A DNA stretch of 64,000 nucleotides from an uncultured Deefgea sp. (GTDB lineage Bacteria; Pseudomonadota; Gammaproteobacteria; Burkholderiales; Chitinibacteraceae): contig NZ_CAMTIA010000014.1 in assembly GCF_947072475.1 (NCBI RefSeq), positions 1-64,000 of the forward strand, in the 5' to 3' direction. The notes below the pieces were generated by a model, which was given only the letters and a program-made list of their open reading frames with translations, ran no database searches and was not told the origin of the DNA. The position numbers and the translations under genes are program-made. This document shows positions 52,306 to 62,410 of the stretch, one piece after another (within the stretch, counting starts at the first letter, position 1; every line of letters begins with the position of its first letter).

Positions 52306-53760
52306 TTACAGCCCCGCAATACACAGATACTTTAATTCAACATAATCATCGAGACCAAAGCGCGAGCCTTCTCGGCCTAGACCGGATTGCTTGATGCCGC
52401 CAAATGGGCCGACTTCATTCGAGATTAGGCCGGTATTGATGCCCACCATGCCGGACTCAAGCGCTTCGGCTACGCGGAAAATTCGGCCGATATCGCGGCT
52501 ATAAAAATACGCCGCTAGGCCAAATTCGGTGTCATTGGCCAAATCAATCGCTTCGCGCTCGTTGTAAAAACGAAATAGCGGCGCCACTGGGCCAAAGGTT
52601 TCCTCGTGGGCGATTTTCATTGCGGTGGTGACATGGCTGAGCAAAGTAGGCTGGAAAAAACGGCCACCTAAAGTATCCAGACCGCCGCCGAGCAAAAGCT
52701 CTGCGCCATGCTCGAGTGCATCGCTCAGGTGCTCTTGGACTTTGGCGATGGCTTTATCGTCAATCAAAGGACCAAGTATCACCTCTGAATCCATGCCATT
52801 GCCGACTTTGAGGGCTTGCATCGCGATACGCAGCTTATGGCTAAATTCGTCATACACCGCGTCATGCACCAAAATCCGGTTGGCGCACACGCAGGTTTGT
52901 CCGGCATTTCTAAATTTGGCAATCATAGCGCCAGCCACGGCGGCATCCAGATCGGCATCTTCAAACACAATAAATGGCGCATTGCCGCCCAGCTCTAAAG
53001 ACACTTTTTTAATGGTAGCGGCGCATTGCGCCATTAAGGCTTTGCCAACGGCGGTACTGCCAGTGAAGCTGAGTTTGCGCACAATTGGATTACGCGTGAG
53101 CTCGCCACCGATTTCGCTGGCCTTGCCGGTGATGACATTAAAAACTCCGGCCGGAATGCCGGCGCGTAATGAGAGCTCGGCCATGGCCAAAGCAGTCAGT
53201 GGCGTTTGGCTGGCGGGTTTAACCACCATGCTGCAGCCTGCAGCCAGCGCAGGCCCGGCTTTACGCGCAATCATTGCCGCTGGGAAATTCCACGGCGTAA
53301 TCGCTGCCGTCACACCAATGGCTTGGCGGATGACCAAAATGCGTTTATCCGCTTGCGGATGCTGCAATACATGACCATCAAGCCGTTTGGCTTCTTCGGC
53401 AAACCATTCAATAAAGCTGGCGGCATAAGCGATTTCACCTTTGGCTTCGGCCAAGGGTTTGCCTTGCTCGGCGGTCATGATTTTGGCGAGATCAGTTTGA
53501 TGCTGCATGAGTAAATCAAACCAGCGGCGCAAGATAATCGATCGCTCTTTGCCTGACCGCGCGCGCCATTCGATTTGCGCCGCTTGTGCAGCAAAAATGG
53601 CGCGTTGCGTCTCGGCAACGCCCATGCAAGGCACTAAGGCGACTGGCGAATTATCCGCCGGATTATTCACCGCTAGCGTTGCGCCATCGTCGGCCGATTG
53701 CCAAAGCCCGTCGATCAGTGCGTGTTCGCGCAGTAGGGTTGGATCATCAAGTTGCAGCAT
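52306..53760 (-). CDS. gabD: Succinate-semialdehyde dehydrogenase (NADP+)
   Basis: The 484-residue enzyme oxidises succinate semialdehyde to succinate, the last step of GABA use. The catalytic cysteine is in NAGQTCVCANR at about residue 286 and the general base in LELGGNAPF; FTGSTAVGK binds the cofactor. GGGGA lies before its ATG, which overlaps the end of gabT by 14 bases, so the two are coupled. It ends the minus-strand polyamine block. Confidence 0.94.
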   Translation of the reverse strand: MLQLDDPTLLREHALIDGLWQSADDGATLAVNNPADNSPVALVPCMGVAETQRAIFAAQAAQIEWRARSGKERSIILRRWFDLLMQHQTDLAKIMTAEQGKPLAEAKGEIAYAASFIEWFAEEAKRLDGHVLQHPQADKRILVIRQAIGVTAAITPWNFPAAMIARKAGPALAAGCSMVVKPASQTPLTALAMAELSLRAGIPAGVFNVITGKASEIGGELTRNPIVRKLSFTGSTAVGKALMAQCAATIKKVSLELGGNAPFIVFEDADLDAAVAGAMIAKFRNAGQTCVCANRILVHDAVYDEFSHKLRIAMQALKVGNGMDSEVILGPLIDDKAIAKVQEHLSDALEHGAELLLGGGLDTLGGRFFQPTLLSHVTTAMKIAHEETFGPVAPLFRFYNEREAIDLANDTEFGLAAYFYSRDIGRIFRVAEALESGMVGINTGLISNEVGPFGGIKQSGLGREGSRFGLDDYVELKYLCIAGL

Positions 53761-55033
53761 CGGTATTCCCCTTTAGTGCCGCCTCTAAAATATCCAGCGC
53801 TTCAGCAAAGACCGTGTCTTCGATGGTCAGTGGAAATAAAAAGCGGATTACATTGGCGTAAGTACCACAGCTTAGCAGAATTAAACCCTGAGCCAAGGCG
53901 TGCGCTTGAATGGCCTTGGTTTTGGCGACGTCGGGCTCACCCGTAGCGGGGTCAATCAATTCAATGGCCACCATCGCGCCCAAGCCACGGATTTGGGCGA
54001 TCTGCGGCACGGCGCTGGCGATGGTTTGCAAGCGCGCTTTGAGTCGATCACCGAGTTGATTAGCGCGTTGATTGAGTTGCTCGGCGTCGATCACATCCAA
54101 GACCGCGTGTGCGGCGGCAATGGCCAGTGGGTTGCCAGCATACGTGCCACCCAGGCCGCCCGGATTCGGTGCGTCCATGATTTCGGCGCGGCCACACACG
54201 GCGGATAATGGATAGCCGCCGGCTAATGATTTAGCCAGCGTCATTAAATCGGGCAATACATCGTAGTGCTGCATCGCAAACCATTGCCCAGTGCGAGCAA
54301 AGCCGGTTTGGATTTCATCGGCAATCAGCAAAATACCGTGTTGATCGCACAATTGCCGCAGCGCGCGTAGCCATTCTGGCGGCGCAATATAAAAGCCGCC
54401 TTCGCCTTGCACCGGTTCAAAAATAATCGCCGCCACGCGCTGCGGATCGACATCGGCTTTAAATAGCTCATTGAGTCTTTGCAGTGATTGCTCGGTGCTC
54501 ACGCCGTGTAAATCTTGCGGAAAAGGCGCGTGATACACCTCGCCGGGGAAGGGGCCAAAGCCGACTTTATACGGCGCCACTTTACCGGTGAGCGCCATGC
54601 CCATCATCGTTCGGCCGTGAAAGCCGCCAGTAAAAGCAATCACCGCGCTGCGGCCGGTGGCGGCACGCGCGATTTTGATCGCGTTTTCGACGGCTTCGGC
54701 ACCGCTAGAAAAAAAAGCGGTTTTTTTGGCATGCGTCCCCGGTGTTAAAGCATTAATGCGTTCCGCTAAAGCAATATACGATTCATACGGCACAACTTGA
54801 TAACAGCTATGGGTAAAGGCGGCGAGTTGCTTTTGCACTGCGGCGCTGACAGTGGGGTGGCAGTGTCCGGTATTAAGCACCGCAATACCGCCGGCAAAAT
54901 CAATAAAACGGCGACCTTCCACATCCCACAGCTCGGCATTGAGTGCGCGTTCAATAAAAAATGGCGCCATCACGCCCACGCCGCGCGGTGTGGCCGCAGC
55001 TTGGCGTTGGCGCAGGGTTTGGTTGTTACTCAT
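53747..55033 (-). CDS. gabT: 4-aminobutyrate aminotransferase
   Basis: A 428-residue class III PLP aminotransferase. The PLP lysine is in TLAKSLAGGYPLSAV at about residue 266, the PLP-binding aspartate in LIADEIQTGFARTG, with FSSGAEAVENAIK near the N-terminal side. It converts GABA and 2-oxoglutarate to succinate semialdehyde and glutamate. AAGGAG precedes the ATG. It sits 134 bp after patD, and that gap contains a 49-nt repeat, and overlaps gabD. It could also act on putrescine, because no dedicated putrescine transaminase is present. Confidence 0.94.
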   Translation of the reverse strand: MSNNQTLRQRQAAATPRGVGVMAPFFIERALNAELWDVEGRRFIDFAGGIAVLNTGHCHPTVSAAVQKQLAAFTHSCYQVVPYESYIALAERINALTPGTHAKKTAFFSSGAEAVENAIKIARAATGRSAVIAFTGGFHGRTMMGMALTGKVAPYKVGFGPFPGEVYHAPFPQDLHGVSTEQSLQRLNELFKADVDPQRVAAIIFEPVQGEGGFYIAPPEWLRALRQLCDQHGILLIADEIQTGFARTGQWFAMQHYDVLPDLMTLAKSLAGGYPLSAVCGRAEIMDAPNPGGLGGTYAGNPLAIAAAHAVLDVIDAEQLNQRANQLGDRLKARLQTIASAVPQIAQIRGLGAMVAIELIDPATGEPDVAKTKAIQAHALAQGLILLSCGTYANVIRFLFPLTIEDTVFAEALDILEAALKGNTDAAT

Positions 55034-55058
55034 CGCGATCTCCTTGATTCTTACCTAT

Positions 55059-55107
55059 AGGTATTGCTTTGTTGGCTATATAAAATAAGACTTAGATTGA
55101 TATACCT
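55059..55107 (+). repeat. 49-nt GGTAT/ATACC intergenic repeat, copy 6 of 7
   Basis: Begins AGGTATTGCT and ends TTGATATACCT; 49 bases. Unlike most copies it is between co-directional genes (patD and gabT), so it is probably transcribed inside the polyamine operon or separates two transcripts. Confidence 0.75.
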
Positions 55108-55167
55108 GATGGATGTATTTTGATGCTGAGCGCACGATTCATATCGCGCACCGCCATGCCGTTTGGT

Positions 55168-56592
55168 TCACAGCTTCACCATCACATGACGCACACAGCT
55201 GTAGTCTTCCAGCGCATACATCGACAAGTCTTTGCCATAGCCCGATCGTTTCATGCCGCCGTGCGGCATTTCACTCACCAACATAAAGTGCGTATTGACC
55301 CAAGTGCAGCCGTATTGCAGCTTGGCGGCAAATTGCATGGCATGGCTCACATCGCGCGTCCAGACCGAGCTGGCCAAGCCATAATCGGAATCATTGGCCC
55401 ATGCTAGCGCTTGTTCTGGCTCGGTAAAGCGGGTGATCGACACCACTGGGCCAAAGACTTCGCGGCGAACGATTTCATCGTTTTGCAAAGCGCCAGCAAT
55501 GACGGTCGGCTGGTAAAAAAAACCGCGCCCTTCAACGGCTCGCCCGCCTGCGGTGACTTCAATATGCGGCAATTGCGCGGCGCGTTCGACAAAACTCGCG
55601 ACGCGGCTGCGTTGTCGCTCAGAAATCAACGGCCCCATTTCAACGCCGTCTAAATGTTGCTCGCCATATTTGATGCTAGCGACTGCGCTGGAGAGCTCGG
55701 CGACGAGTTTGTCGTAGATTTTGGCACCGGCATAAATGCGGCACGCTGCGGTGCAGTCTTGGCCGGCGTTGTAATAGCCAAAATTGCGAATCGCTGCGAC
55801 CACGGCGTCTAAATCAGCGTCGTCAAAAACAATCACTGGCGCTTTGCCGCCCAATTCCAGATGGGTGCGCTTCACCGTTTTGGCGGCCGCTTCTAAAAAC
55901 CGCCCACCGGTTGAGACGTCGCCAGTTAATGAAATCATGCGCACTGCCGGGTGGTTAATCAGTGGACTGCCAACACTATCGCCGCGCCCAGTAATCACGT
56001 TGACTACGCCAGGCGGCAAGATTTCCGCGATCAGTGTCGCCAATTTAAGCGTGGTCAGCGGGGTTTGCTCTGATGGCTTGATCACCACCGTATTGCCAGC
56101 GGCAATCGCTGGCGCGATTTTCCACGCGGCCATCATCAGTGGGTAATTCCACGGCGCGATACTGGCGACTACACCTAAGGGATCGCGCCGAATCATGCTG
56201 GTAAATCCGGGTAAATATTCGCCGGCTAATGCGCCGTGTTGATTGCGAATCGCACCAGCAAAAAAGCGAAACACATCGGCGACCGCCGGGATTTCATCAT
56301 TGAGCGCCGCCAAATAGGGCTTGCCACAGTTGAGCGACTCTAAGCGAGCAAATTCACTGGCCGTCGCCTCAATGCGATCGGCCAATCGCAGTAACAGCAT
56401 GCTGCGATCTTTAGGCACCATCAGCGCCCAATGGGGAAAGGCGGCATTGGCGGCCGAAACGGCGGCTTGGATTTGCTCTAAAGACGCCTCGGCAATGCGC
56501 TCGATGACTTCGCCGGTGGCGGGATTGAGAATCTCTTCAACAGCACCTTCGCCAAGCTGAAACTGTCCATTGATGAGTAATTGTTTATTCAT
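55168..56592 (-). CDS. patD: 4-aminobutyraldehyde dehydrogenase
   Basis: A 474-residue aldehyde dehydrogenase of the PatD/ABALDH type that oxidises 4-aminobutyraldehyde from putrescine to GABA. The catalytic cysteine is in [11 protein letters not shown] at about residue 280; the general base is in LELGGKAPV. The frame is open upstream, but AGGAG lies eight bases before the ATG at 56592, where homology begins ([10 protein letters not shown]). It follows the ydcSTUV transporter genes, the same gene order as E. coli ydcSTUV-patD. Confidence 0.93.
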   Translation of the reverse strand: MNKQLLINGQFQLGEGAVEEILNPATGEVIERIAEASLEQIQAAVSAANAAFPHWALMVPKDRSMLLLRLADRIEATASEFARLESLNCGKPYLAALNDEIPAVADVFRFFAGAIRNQHGALAGEYLPGFTSMIRRDPLGVVASIAPWNYPLMMAAWKIAPAIAAGNTVVIKPSEQTPLTTLKLATLIAEILPPGVVNVITGRGDSVGSPLINHPAVRMISLTGDVSTGGRFLEAAAKTVKRTHLELGGKAPVIVFDDADLDAVVAAIRNFGYYNAGQDCTAACRIYAGAKIYDKLVAELSSAVASIKYGEQHLDGVEMGPLISERQRSRVASFVERAAQLPHIEVTAGGRAVEGRGFFYQPTVIAGALQNDEIVRREVFGPVVSITRFTEPEQALAWANDSDYGLASSVWTRDVSHAMQFAAKLQYGCTWVNTHFMLVSEMPHGGMKRSGYGKDLSMYALEDYSCVRHVMVKL

Positions 56593-56633
56593 CGCGCTAT
56601 CTCCTGTGGGGCGGGTCGTGGTTGCTGGTCGCA

Positions 56634-57461
56634 TTATTTACTGGCACCGGCGGTGTCTTCAGTGCCTTGGGTTAATCGCCAAGCCAATAAAATCGGCAGG
56701 GTGGTGAGCAACATAATGCCCAGTGCCACAACATTGGTCACCGGCACATCGCGCGGGCGGCCTAGCTGATTGAGTAGCCAAATCGGTAAGGTTTGTTGTT
56801 GGCCTGCGGTAAAGGTGGTGACGATAATTTCGTCAAAGCTCAAAGCAAAAGCCAGCACTGCACCTGCGAGTAAGGAGGTTGCGAGTTGTGGCAGTAAGAC
56901 GTAGCGAAAGGTTTGCCAGCCATCGGCACCTAAATCCATCGACGCTTCGATTAAGCTATACGCGCTACGGCGTAGGCGAGCGACGACATTGTTGTAAATC
57001 ACCACTACGCAAAACGTAGCGTGGCCGATGGCGATAGTCCAAAAGCCGGTTTCGATATCGGCCAAACGAAATGCCGAAAGCAGCGCAATCCCCGTCACAA
57101 TGCCGGGCAGCGCAATCGGCAAAATCAGCACCAGCGTAATTGCTTCTTTGCCAAAGAAATTACGGCGGTATAGCGCTGCAGCCGCCATCGTGCCTAGCAC
57201 TAAGGCCGATACAGTCGCGATGAGTGCAATTTTTATGGATAGCCAAACTGCCTCGAGTAAATCGCTGCGCTCGCTAGCGGCAATAAACCAGCGAAAAGTA
57301 AATCCTTGCAAGGGAAAGCTAAACGCCGATTCTTCGGTATTAAACGCATACAGTGCGACCATGATGATCGGAAAATGCAAAAAGAAAATACCGCCGATAG
57401 CCAGTGTCGTTAACCACCACGGCGCACGAGGGGCATTGGCATCTGTGGGATTAAAGCGCAT
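56634..57461 (-). CDS. ydcV: Polyamine ABC transporter permease, YdcV/PotC-like
   Basis: A 275-residue permease with six membrane segments and the EAA loop ([17 protein letters not shown], about 180) that contacts the ATPase. It corresponds to PotC/YdcV. The ATG at 57461 has AGGAG before it; it overlaps the end of ydcU by 11 bases. It forms the membrane channel together with YdcU. Confidence 0.93.
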   Translation of the reverse strand: MRFNPTDANAPRAPWWLTTLAIGGIFFLHFPIIMVALYAFNTEESAFSFPLQGFTFRWFIAASERSDLLEAVWLSIKIALIATVSALVLGTMAAAALYRRNFFGKEAITLVLILPIALPGIVTGIALLSAFRLADIETGFWTIAIGHATFCVVVIYNNVVARLRRSAYSLIEASMDLGADGWQTFRYVLLPQLATSLLAGAVLAFALSFDEIIVTTFTAGQQQTLPIWLLNQLGRPRDVPVTNVVALGIMLLTTLPILLAWRLTQGTEDTAGASK

Positions 57462-58392
57462 CAAAAGCTCCTAAGCGGCGGGCGATGGTGAGGTAGAGGG
57501 CAATAATCAACACCGGAACGACGGTAAACGCGGCGGCGAGCGGGATATTGCCGATCGAGCCTTGCATCGTATACACCATGGTGCCGATGTATAAACCCGA
57601 TGGGCCAATCAATTGTGGAATGATGTAATCGCCCAGCGTGAGGCTAAACGTGAAAATCGAACCGGCGACAACGCCGGGAAACGCCAGCGGCAAAATCACC
57701 GTGGAAAACGTTTGCCGTGGTGTCGCGCCTAAATCGGCGCTGGCTTGGATTAAATTGGCTGGAATGCGCTCGATTGACGCTTGAATCGGCAAAATCATAA
57801 AAGGCAGCCAGATATAGGTGAATACGGTGAAACGCCCTAAATTGGACGTCGACAAAGAGTTGCCACCGATGCTGGGCAGCGCCAATAGCGCATCGATGAC
57901 GCTGCTTAAACCCAGCTGGTTATAAAACCAGTACACCACGCCGCCCTTGGCCAAAATCACTGTCCACGCATAGGCTTTAACGATATAGCTCGCCCACATC
58001 GGCAGCATCACCGCCACATACATCGCGCCTTTTTGCCAGCCCTTGGCATAGCGCGCCATATAGTAGGCAATCGGAAACCCCAAAATGGCCGACGCTAAGG
58101 TCACCGCACACGCCATTACAAAAGTACGCAGTACCACATCGTAATTGGCGGCATCAAACAGCGCTTGGTAGTTGGCCAAGGTCAATTGCTGCGTGACGGC
58201 CATCGTGAAGTCATCAAAGGTATAAAAACTTTGCCATAACAAGGCCAGCAAAGAGCCTAAATAGACAATGCCAAACCAAGCCAAGGGCGGCAAAAGCAGC
58301 ACCAGCAATAAGAGCTTGGGTTGACGCCAAAATAAATCAGACAGCCTGCGTAGTGGCATCCATTGGTTTGGGAATTGAGTTGGGCTGCTCAT
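57451..58392 (-). CDS. ydcU: Polyamine ABC transporter permease, YdcU/PotB-like
   Basis: A 313-residue permease with six membrane segments and the EAA loop ([17 protein letters not shown], about 220). It matches PotB/YdcU in size and position. Its ATG at 58392 overlaps the ydcT stop in ATGA, a sign of tight coupling; the frame opens slightly further upstream. The protein pairs with YdcV in the inner membrane. Confidence 0.93.
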   Translation of the reverse strand: MSSPTQFPNQWMPLRRLSDLFWRQPKLLLLVLLLPPLAWFGIVYLGSLLALLWQSFYTFDDFTMAVTQQLTLANYQALFDAANYDVVLRTFVMACAVTLASAILGFPIAYYMARYAKGWQKGAMYVAVMLPMWASYIVKAYAWTVILAKGGVVYWFYNQLGLSSVIDALLALPSIGGNSLSTSNLGRFTVFTYIWLPFMILPIQASIERIPANLIQASADLGATPRQTFSTVILPLAFPGVVAGSIFTFSLTLGDYIIPQLIGPSGLYIGTMVYTMQGSIGNIPLAAAFTVVPVLIIALYLTIARRLGAFDAL

Positions 58393-59396
58393 GATGCGGT
58401 CTCGTTGAGTAAGACCATGCTGTGCTTGGGCCAATGCACGGTGAGCGCGCTGCCAATTGCTGGAATAACGGCGCTATCGTTCGCCAGCGTGACCCAAACG
58501 CGCTCGCCGCTACTGACTTGCAAGGCCAAACGGCTGCTGGCACCCAGGTAATGAATATCAGCCACTTGGCCATTGATTTGCGGCTCGCTGGTGCTGGCGC
58601 CGAGGCGAATTTGTTCTGGGCGCACCGCAAATGCTTGCGCAGCGCCAGTGATTTGTTCGGCCAGTGCGCCGCGAATCACATTGGCTGTGCCGACAAAATC
58701 AGCGACAAACACTGTTTTGGGTTGGGAGTACAGCATTTTTGGCGTATCAATTTGCTCGATTTTGCCTTGATTAAAAACCGCTACCCGATCGGACATCGAC
58801 AAGGCTTCACCTTGATCGTGGGTGACATAAATAAACGTAATTCCCAGTTGTTTTTGTAACGCTTTGAGCTCCGATTGCATTTGCTCGCGTAATTTTAAGT
58901 CGAGCGCGCCCAATGGTTCGTCGAGCAATAACACCCGGGGTTGATTGACTAAGGCGCGGGCGAGCGCCACACGCTGGCGTTGTCCGCCTGACATTTGACC
59001 GGGTTTTCTCGCGCCAAATCCGCCAAGCGCCACCATGTCTAAAGCGGCTTCCGCTTGTCGATAGCGCTCCGCTTGGCCAATGCCTTTGACCTTGAGCCCA
59101 TACGCGACGTTATCGAGGATATTCATATGCGGAAACAGCGCATAGTCTTGAAACACGGTGTTGACGTCACGCCGATAGGGCGGCAAACCTTGCGCGCTCA
59201 CGCCGTGAATGAAGATGGCTCCGGCACTGGCTTGCTCAAAGCCGGCAATCAGTCGTAAACACGTGGTTTTGCCTGAGCCAGATGGCCCGAGCATCGAGAA
59301 AAACTCGCCATCCATGATTTGTACGCTGACCTCATCGACCGCGCGCACGCCGCCAAAATGACGACTCACTTGCTGAAATTCGACGGCAATGTGCAT
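58389..59396 (-). CDS. ydcT: Polyamine ABC transporter ATPase, YdcT/PotA-like
   Basis: A 335-residue ABC ATPase: Walker A GPSGSGKTT, Q-loop VFQDYALFPHM, signature MSGGQRQRVALAR, Walker B VLLLDEPLGALD and the H-loop THDQGEAL. A C-terminal TOBE domain follows (about 260-335). The frame opens at 59468; AAGGA before the ATG at 59396 marks the likely start (MHIAVEFQQVS). It energises uptake by YdcS-YdcU-YdcV. Confidence 0.94.
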   Translation of the reverse strand: MHIAVEFQQVSRHFGGVRAVDEVSVQIMDGEFFSMLGPSGSGKTTCLRLIAGFEQASAGAIFIHGVSAQGLPPYRRDVNTVFQDYALFPHMNILDNVAYGLKVKGIGQAERYRQAEAALDMVALGGFGARKPGQMSGGQRQRVALARALVNQPRVLLLDEPLGALDLKLREQMQSELKALQKQLGITFIYVTHDQGEALSMSDRVAVFNQGKIEQIDTPKMLYSQPKTVFVADFVGTANVIRGALAEQITGAAQAFAVRPEQIRLGASTSEPQINGQVADIHYLGASSRLALQVSSGERVWVTLANDSAVIPAIGSALTVHWPKHSMVLLNETAS

Positions 59397-59521
59397 ATTT
59401 TGTCCTTGCGGATGGCGCAGCCCGATTCGCCGCCGCGTGTATCTAGCGGCGAATGGTTTCACCATCAATTGAAAAAACCTGCGAGGCGCTCGGCTTGTAG
59501 AACAAGCCGAGTCATAGCGCG

Positions 59522-60670
59522 CTAACGACCACCCATAATGGCGATGTAGTCTTTAGTCCAGCGGCTATAAGGGACGCATTGCGTTTGGCTGCGGCATTGC
59601 GCTTGGGGTGTTTTCCAAAAAGCGATTTGCCCAAAACGCTCAAAGCCATTGCTTTTACAAAAATCACTGCCGCCGGGGGCTTTTTCGGCACAGGCTTTGC
59701 TCACGACGGGGTTAGAGCCAAACCATTCGGCCAAGCCCGATTGCAGTTTTGGATTGAGTGAATGCGCCATCCATTTGTAAGCACAGCTGATGTTTTTCGC
59801 TTCGCTATGCAGCATGGTGGTATCGGCCCAGCCGGTGGCGCCTTCTTTGGGAATCACCGCCGCGATCGGGAATTTTTCGCCTTGCAGCGCATTGATTTGG
59901 TAGCCCCAAGCGCTACTGGCGGCAATGCCTTCGTTTTTAAAATCATTCATTTGCACGGTGACATCGTGCCAATAGCGATGGCTAAGCTGCTTTTGTGCGC
60001 GCAGTAATTTGAGCACTTCTTGGTATTGCTTTTCATTCAGTTCGTACGGATCTTTAATGCCTAAAGCTGGATTTTTTTTCATTAAATACAGCGCCGCATC
60101 GGCAATATAGATGGCGCCGTCGTAGGCTTGAATCCGGCCTTTATTGCTTTTGCCATCGGGTAGTTTTTGTTCTTCAAACACCACCGACCAGCTGTCTGGC
60201 GCTTTGCCAGCAAAAATTTTGCTGTTATACGCCAAGAAATTCGCGCCCCATTGATAAGGCACCCCATAGTGTTTGCCATCAACGGTATGCCAAGCGCCAT
60301 TGCTTAAACGTGGATCGAGCGTATTCCAGTTGGGAATCAGCGCGGGATTGATGGCTTGGACTTTCTTCCCGTAAATCAGTCGCAAACTGGCGTCGCCTGA
60401 GGCGGTGACTAAATCGTAACCGCCTTGATTCATTAAGCTGACCATTTCATCGGACGTGGCGGCGGTTTTTACGCTGACTTTACAGCCGGTTTCTTTTTCA
60501 AATTGAGTCACCCAATCGTATTTTTTATCCGACTCGCCGCGTTCGATATAGCCGGGCCAAGCAATGATATTGAGCTTGCCTTCGGGTTTACCCAAGCTGC
60601 TTGGCGGATTGGCGATGGTGAATGAGCTGGCGACTAAAAGGCTGACTGCAATCGGGCTAAACCGTTTCAT
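59522..60670 (-). CDS. ydcS: Polyamine ABC transporter substrate-binding protein, YdcS-like
   Basis: The 382-residue precursor has a signal peptide (PIAVSLLVASSFTIA, cleavage near residue 18-20) and closely follows E. coli YdcS along its length: LNIIAWPGYIERGESDKKYDW, KTAATSDEMVSLM, GRIQAYDGAIYIADAAL, DFKNEGIAASSAWGYQ, TMLHSEAK and the terminal YSRWTKDYIAIMGGR. It captures putrescine or related polyamines in the periplasm. The frame opens at 60811; TTGGAG lies seven bases before the ATG at 60670. It is the first gene of the transport and catabolism block. Confidence 0.95.
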   Translation of the reverse strand: MKRFSPIAVSLLVASSFTIANPPSSLGKPEGKLNIIAWPGYIERGESDKKYDWVTQFEKETGCKVSVKTAATSDEMVSLMNQGGYDLVTASGDASLRLIYGKKVQAINPALIPNWNTLDPRLSNGAWHTVDGKHYGVPYQWGANFLAYNSKIFAGKAPDSWSVVFEEQKLPDGKSNKGRIQAYDGAIYIADAALYLMKKNPALGIKDPYELNEKQYQEVLKLLRAQKQLSHRYWHDVTVQMNDFKNEGIAASSAWGYQINALQGEKFPIAAVIPKEGATGWADTTMLHSEAKNISCAYKWMAHSLNPKLQSGLAEWFGSNPVVSKACAEKAPGGSDFCKSNGFERFGQIAFWKTPQAQCRSQTQCVPYSRWTKDYIAIMGGR

Positions 60671-61246
60671 GATGGCGCTCCAAGAGGTGGTGTATTGATT
60701 GTAGGCAATGGCTGGAGCACGACTAGTTGGCATTGCCAATCGAATCCATCGAAAAAACAGATAGCATGGCAGGCAATGTGTGGACTGCATCGGCGGCAAA
60801 TGCTCAAACACAGCTTGGTCTGGCTTTTTTGCGTGGTTTATTGTGTGCCAGCTTGGTATTTTGCTTTCGCGAAACTAATCGATTGAAAGTGAATTAGAGC
60901 GTTGTGGCTGCGAATTTCAATCAACACGGTTTTAAAAAAATGATGGGTATATGGCTGTAGACTTTTATTTGTAATAGTTAAATTAATATACATCTAAGGT
61001 ATCTGGGATTGCCCTGATCTCAGAGATTGCATCGCTTTGCTGAAGTGGCTAATGCATGGCTTGGATCGTGCGGAATTTTTGATTTTCAGCTAGCGTGTTG
61101 CGCTGCGTAATGGCCGGCATAGTGCGAGGGGGTGGTTATTGCTGTGCCATCGATTTATTAGAACGCACAGCAGCAGGATTCTTTTTTTTGGATTGCAAAG
61201 CGCTTCGCCACCGCGGTATATCAGTGAGGAGTCAATGCAACAGAGA
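60671..61246. other. Control region upstream of the polyamine block
   Basis: The minus-strand promoter of ydcS should lie here. A 49-nt repeat is at 60945-60993. I see no other hairpin, no clear -10/-35 pair and no supported gene; a 73-codon frame at 61090-61311 looks random. Confidence 0.4.
60945..60993 (+). repeat. 49-nt GGTAT/ATACC intergenic repeat, copy 7 of 7
   Basis: Begins GGGTATATGGCTGTAGAC and ends TTAATATACAT; 49 bases. It shares GGTATATGGCTGTA and ACTTTTATTT with copy 4. It lies between the LysR gene and ydcS, which run in the same direction. Confidence 0.75.
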
Positions 61247-62185
61247 CTAAGATTTGGCCGGTTCAATCCGCGCGGTGGGCAGTCCACGCGAGCGAGCGAA
61301 CTCTCGGGCAATCAGTAAGAAATTTTGTGCCGCTTCAGAAAGTGGGCTGCCGCGTCGCCACGCCACGCCGATTTCAAGCACCGGCATGCTTTCTTGAATT
61401 GGCCGCACTTCCAGCCGATCACCATCTAATGACCATGGCCGATAGAGCATTTCGGGCAAAATCGATAAACCGGCACCGGTGGCCACCAAGCTACGCACCG
61501 CTTCGACCGATTGCGTTCGCATGGCCACGCGTGGCTTTAATCCGGCGGCGCGCCAAAAAGCGGTGGTGTTGTCATCGAGCTCATCGAGTTTGAGCATAAT
61601 CATCGCTTCATTGGCGATTTCTTTTAAATTAATGCTACCGAGCTCTAACAGCGGGTGATTGCTAGGCAGCCAAATTCGCCATGGCGCAACTTGTAATACT
61701 TCTACTTCAAGCGCTAAGCGGTTTTCGATATTGGATGTGAGCACAATGGCGAGATCCAGCTCGCCATTAACCAGCAAATGCTCGAGATAGCCGCGCTCAT
61801 CTTCAACAATGCGCACTTCGACCTTGGGTAGAGTTCGGCGAAAACGATCGAGTAAATACGATAAAAAATAGCCCGACATTAAGCCCGTTACGCCCAGATT
61901 AAGCTGGCCAGTCATCGCATCGGGCCGCGCATTGAGCGCTTGTTGCGCGTTCCGTACCACCGCCAAAATTTCATGCGCATGGCGCAAAAATTGATGCCCA
62001 GCATGGGTGAGCACCATGCCGCGCGCATGGCGCTGAAACAGTGGCACGCCCAGATCGGCCTCGAGTGATTTAATCGCTTCGGTAATCACCGATTGAGAAA
62101 TATTCAGTGTTTGCGTTGCACGGGTGACCGACTCCGCTTCGGCCACTGCAATAAAATACCGAACATTGCGAAACGAAAAACTCAT
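61247..62185 (-). CDS. LysR-family transcriptional regulator beside polyamine genes
   Basis: About 312 residues with the LysR helix-turn-helix at about 5-65 (FIAVAEAESVTRATQTLNIS) and an effector domain from about 90. The frame opens at 62251; GGGGA and the start of homology (MSFSFRNVRYFIAVAE) favour the ATG at 62185. It lies upstream of ydcS on the same strand with a 576-bp gap, so it may control the polyamine block, but the arrangement is not divergent and the target is not proven. The effector is unknown. Confidence 0.88.
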   Translation of the reverse strand: MSFSFRNVRYFIAVAEAESVTRATQTLNISQSVITEAIKSLEADLGVPLFQRHARGMVLTHAGHQFLRHAHEILAVVRNAQQALNARPDAMTGQLNLGVTGLMSGYFLSYLLDRFRRTLPKVEVRIVEDERGYLEHLLVNGELDLAIVLTSNIENRLALEVEVLQVAPWRIWLPSNHPLLELGSINLKEIANEAMIMLKLDELDDNTTAFWRAAGLKPRVAMRTQSVEAVRSLVATGAGLSILPEMLYRPWSLDGDRLEVRPIQESMPVLEIGVAWRRGSPLSEAAQNFLLIAREFARSRGLPTARIEPAKS

Positions 62186-62352
62186 ATTGTCCCCAAGCAG
62201 CGTGAAGGGTTGGCGCGTTGCAAAAAGCGGTGGCTTTGATGCTGTGAGCATGATGCTATCACAAGCACTTTATACCGCTGGGTTGGCTTAGCAAGTCATG
62301 TCAGTAGCGATAAATTTTGTCGTAAATTTGGCCTGTCTTTGGCGCTAGCAAT

Positions 62353-62382
62353 AAAAAAAGCCAGAAAAAATCTGGCTTTTTT
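62353..62382. terminator. Terminator of the hdeA-like gene
   Basis: AAAAAAGCCAGA pairs with TCTGGCTTTTTT around AAAAA. It lies about 30 bases past the stop of the minus-strand gene and has A and T runs both ways. Confidence 0.88.
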
Positions 62383-62410
62383 GCTGTGCGATTACGATTA
62401 CATCCCGCGA

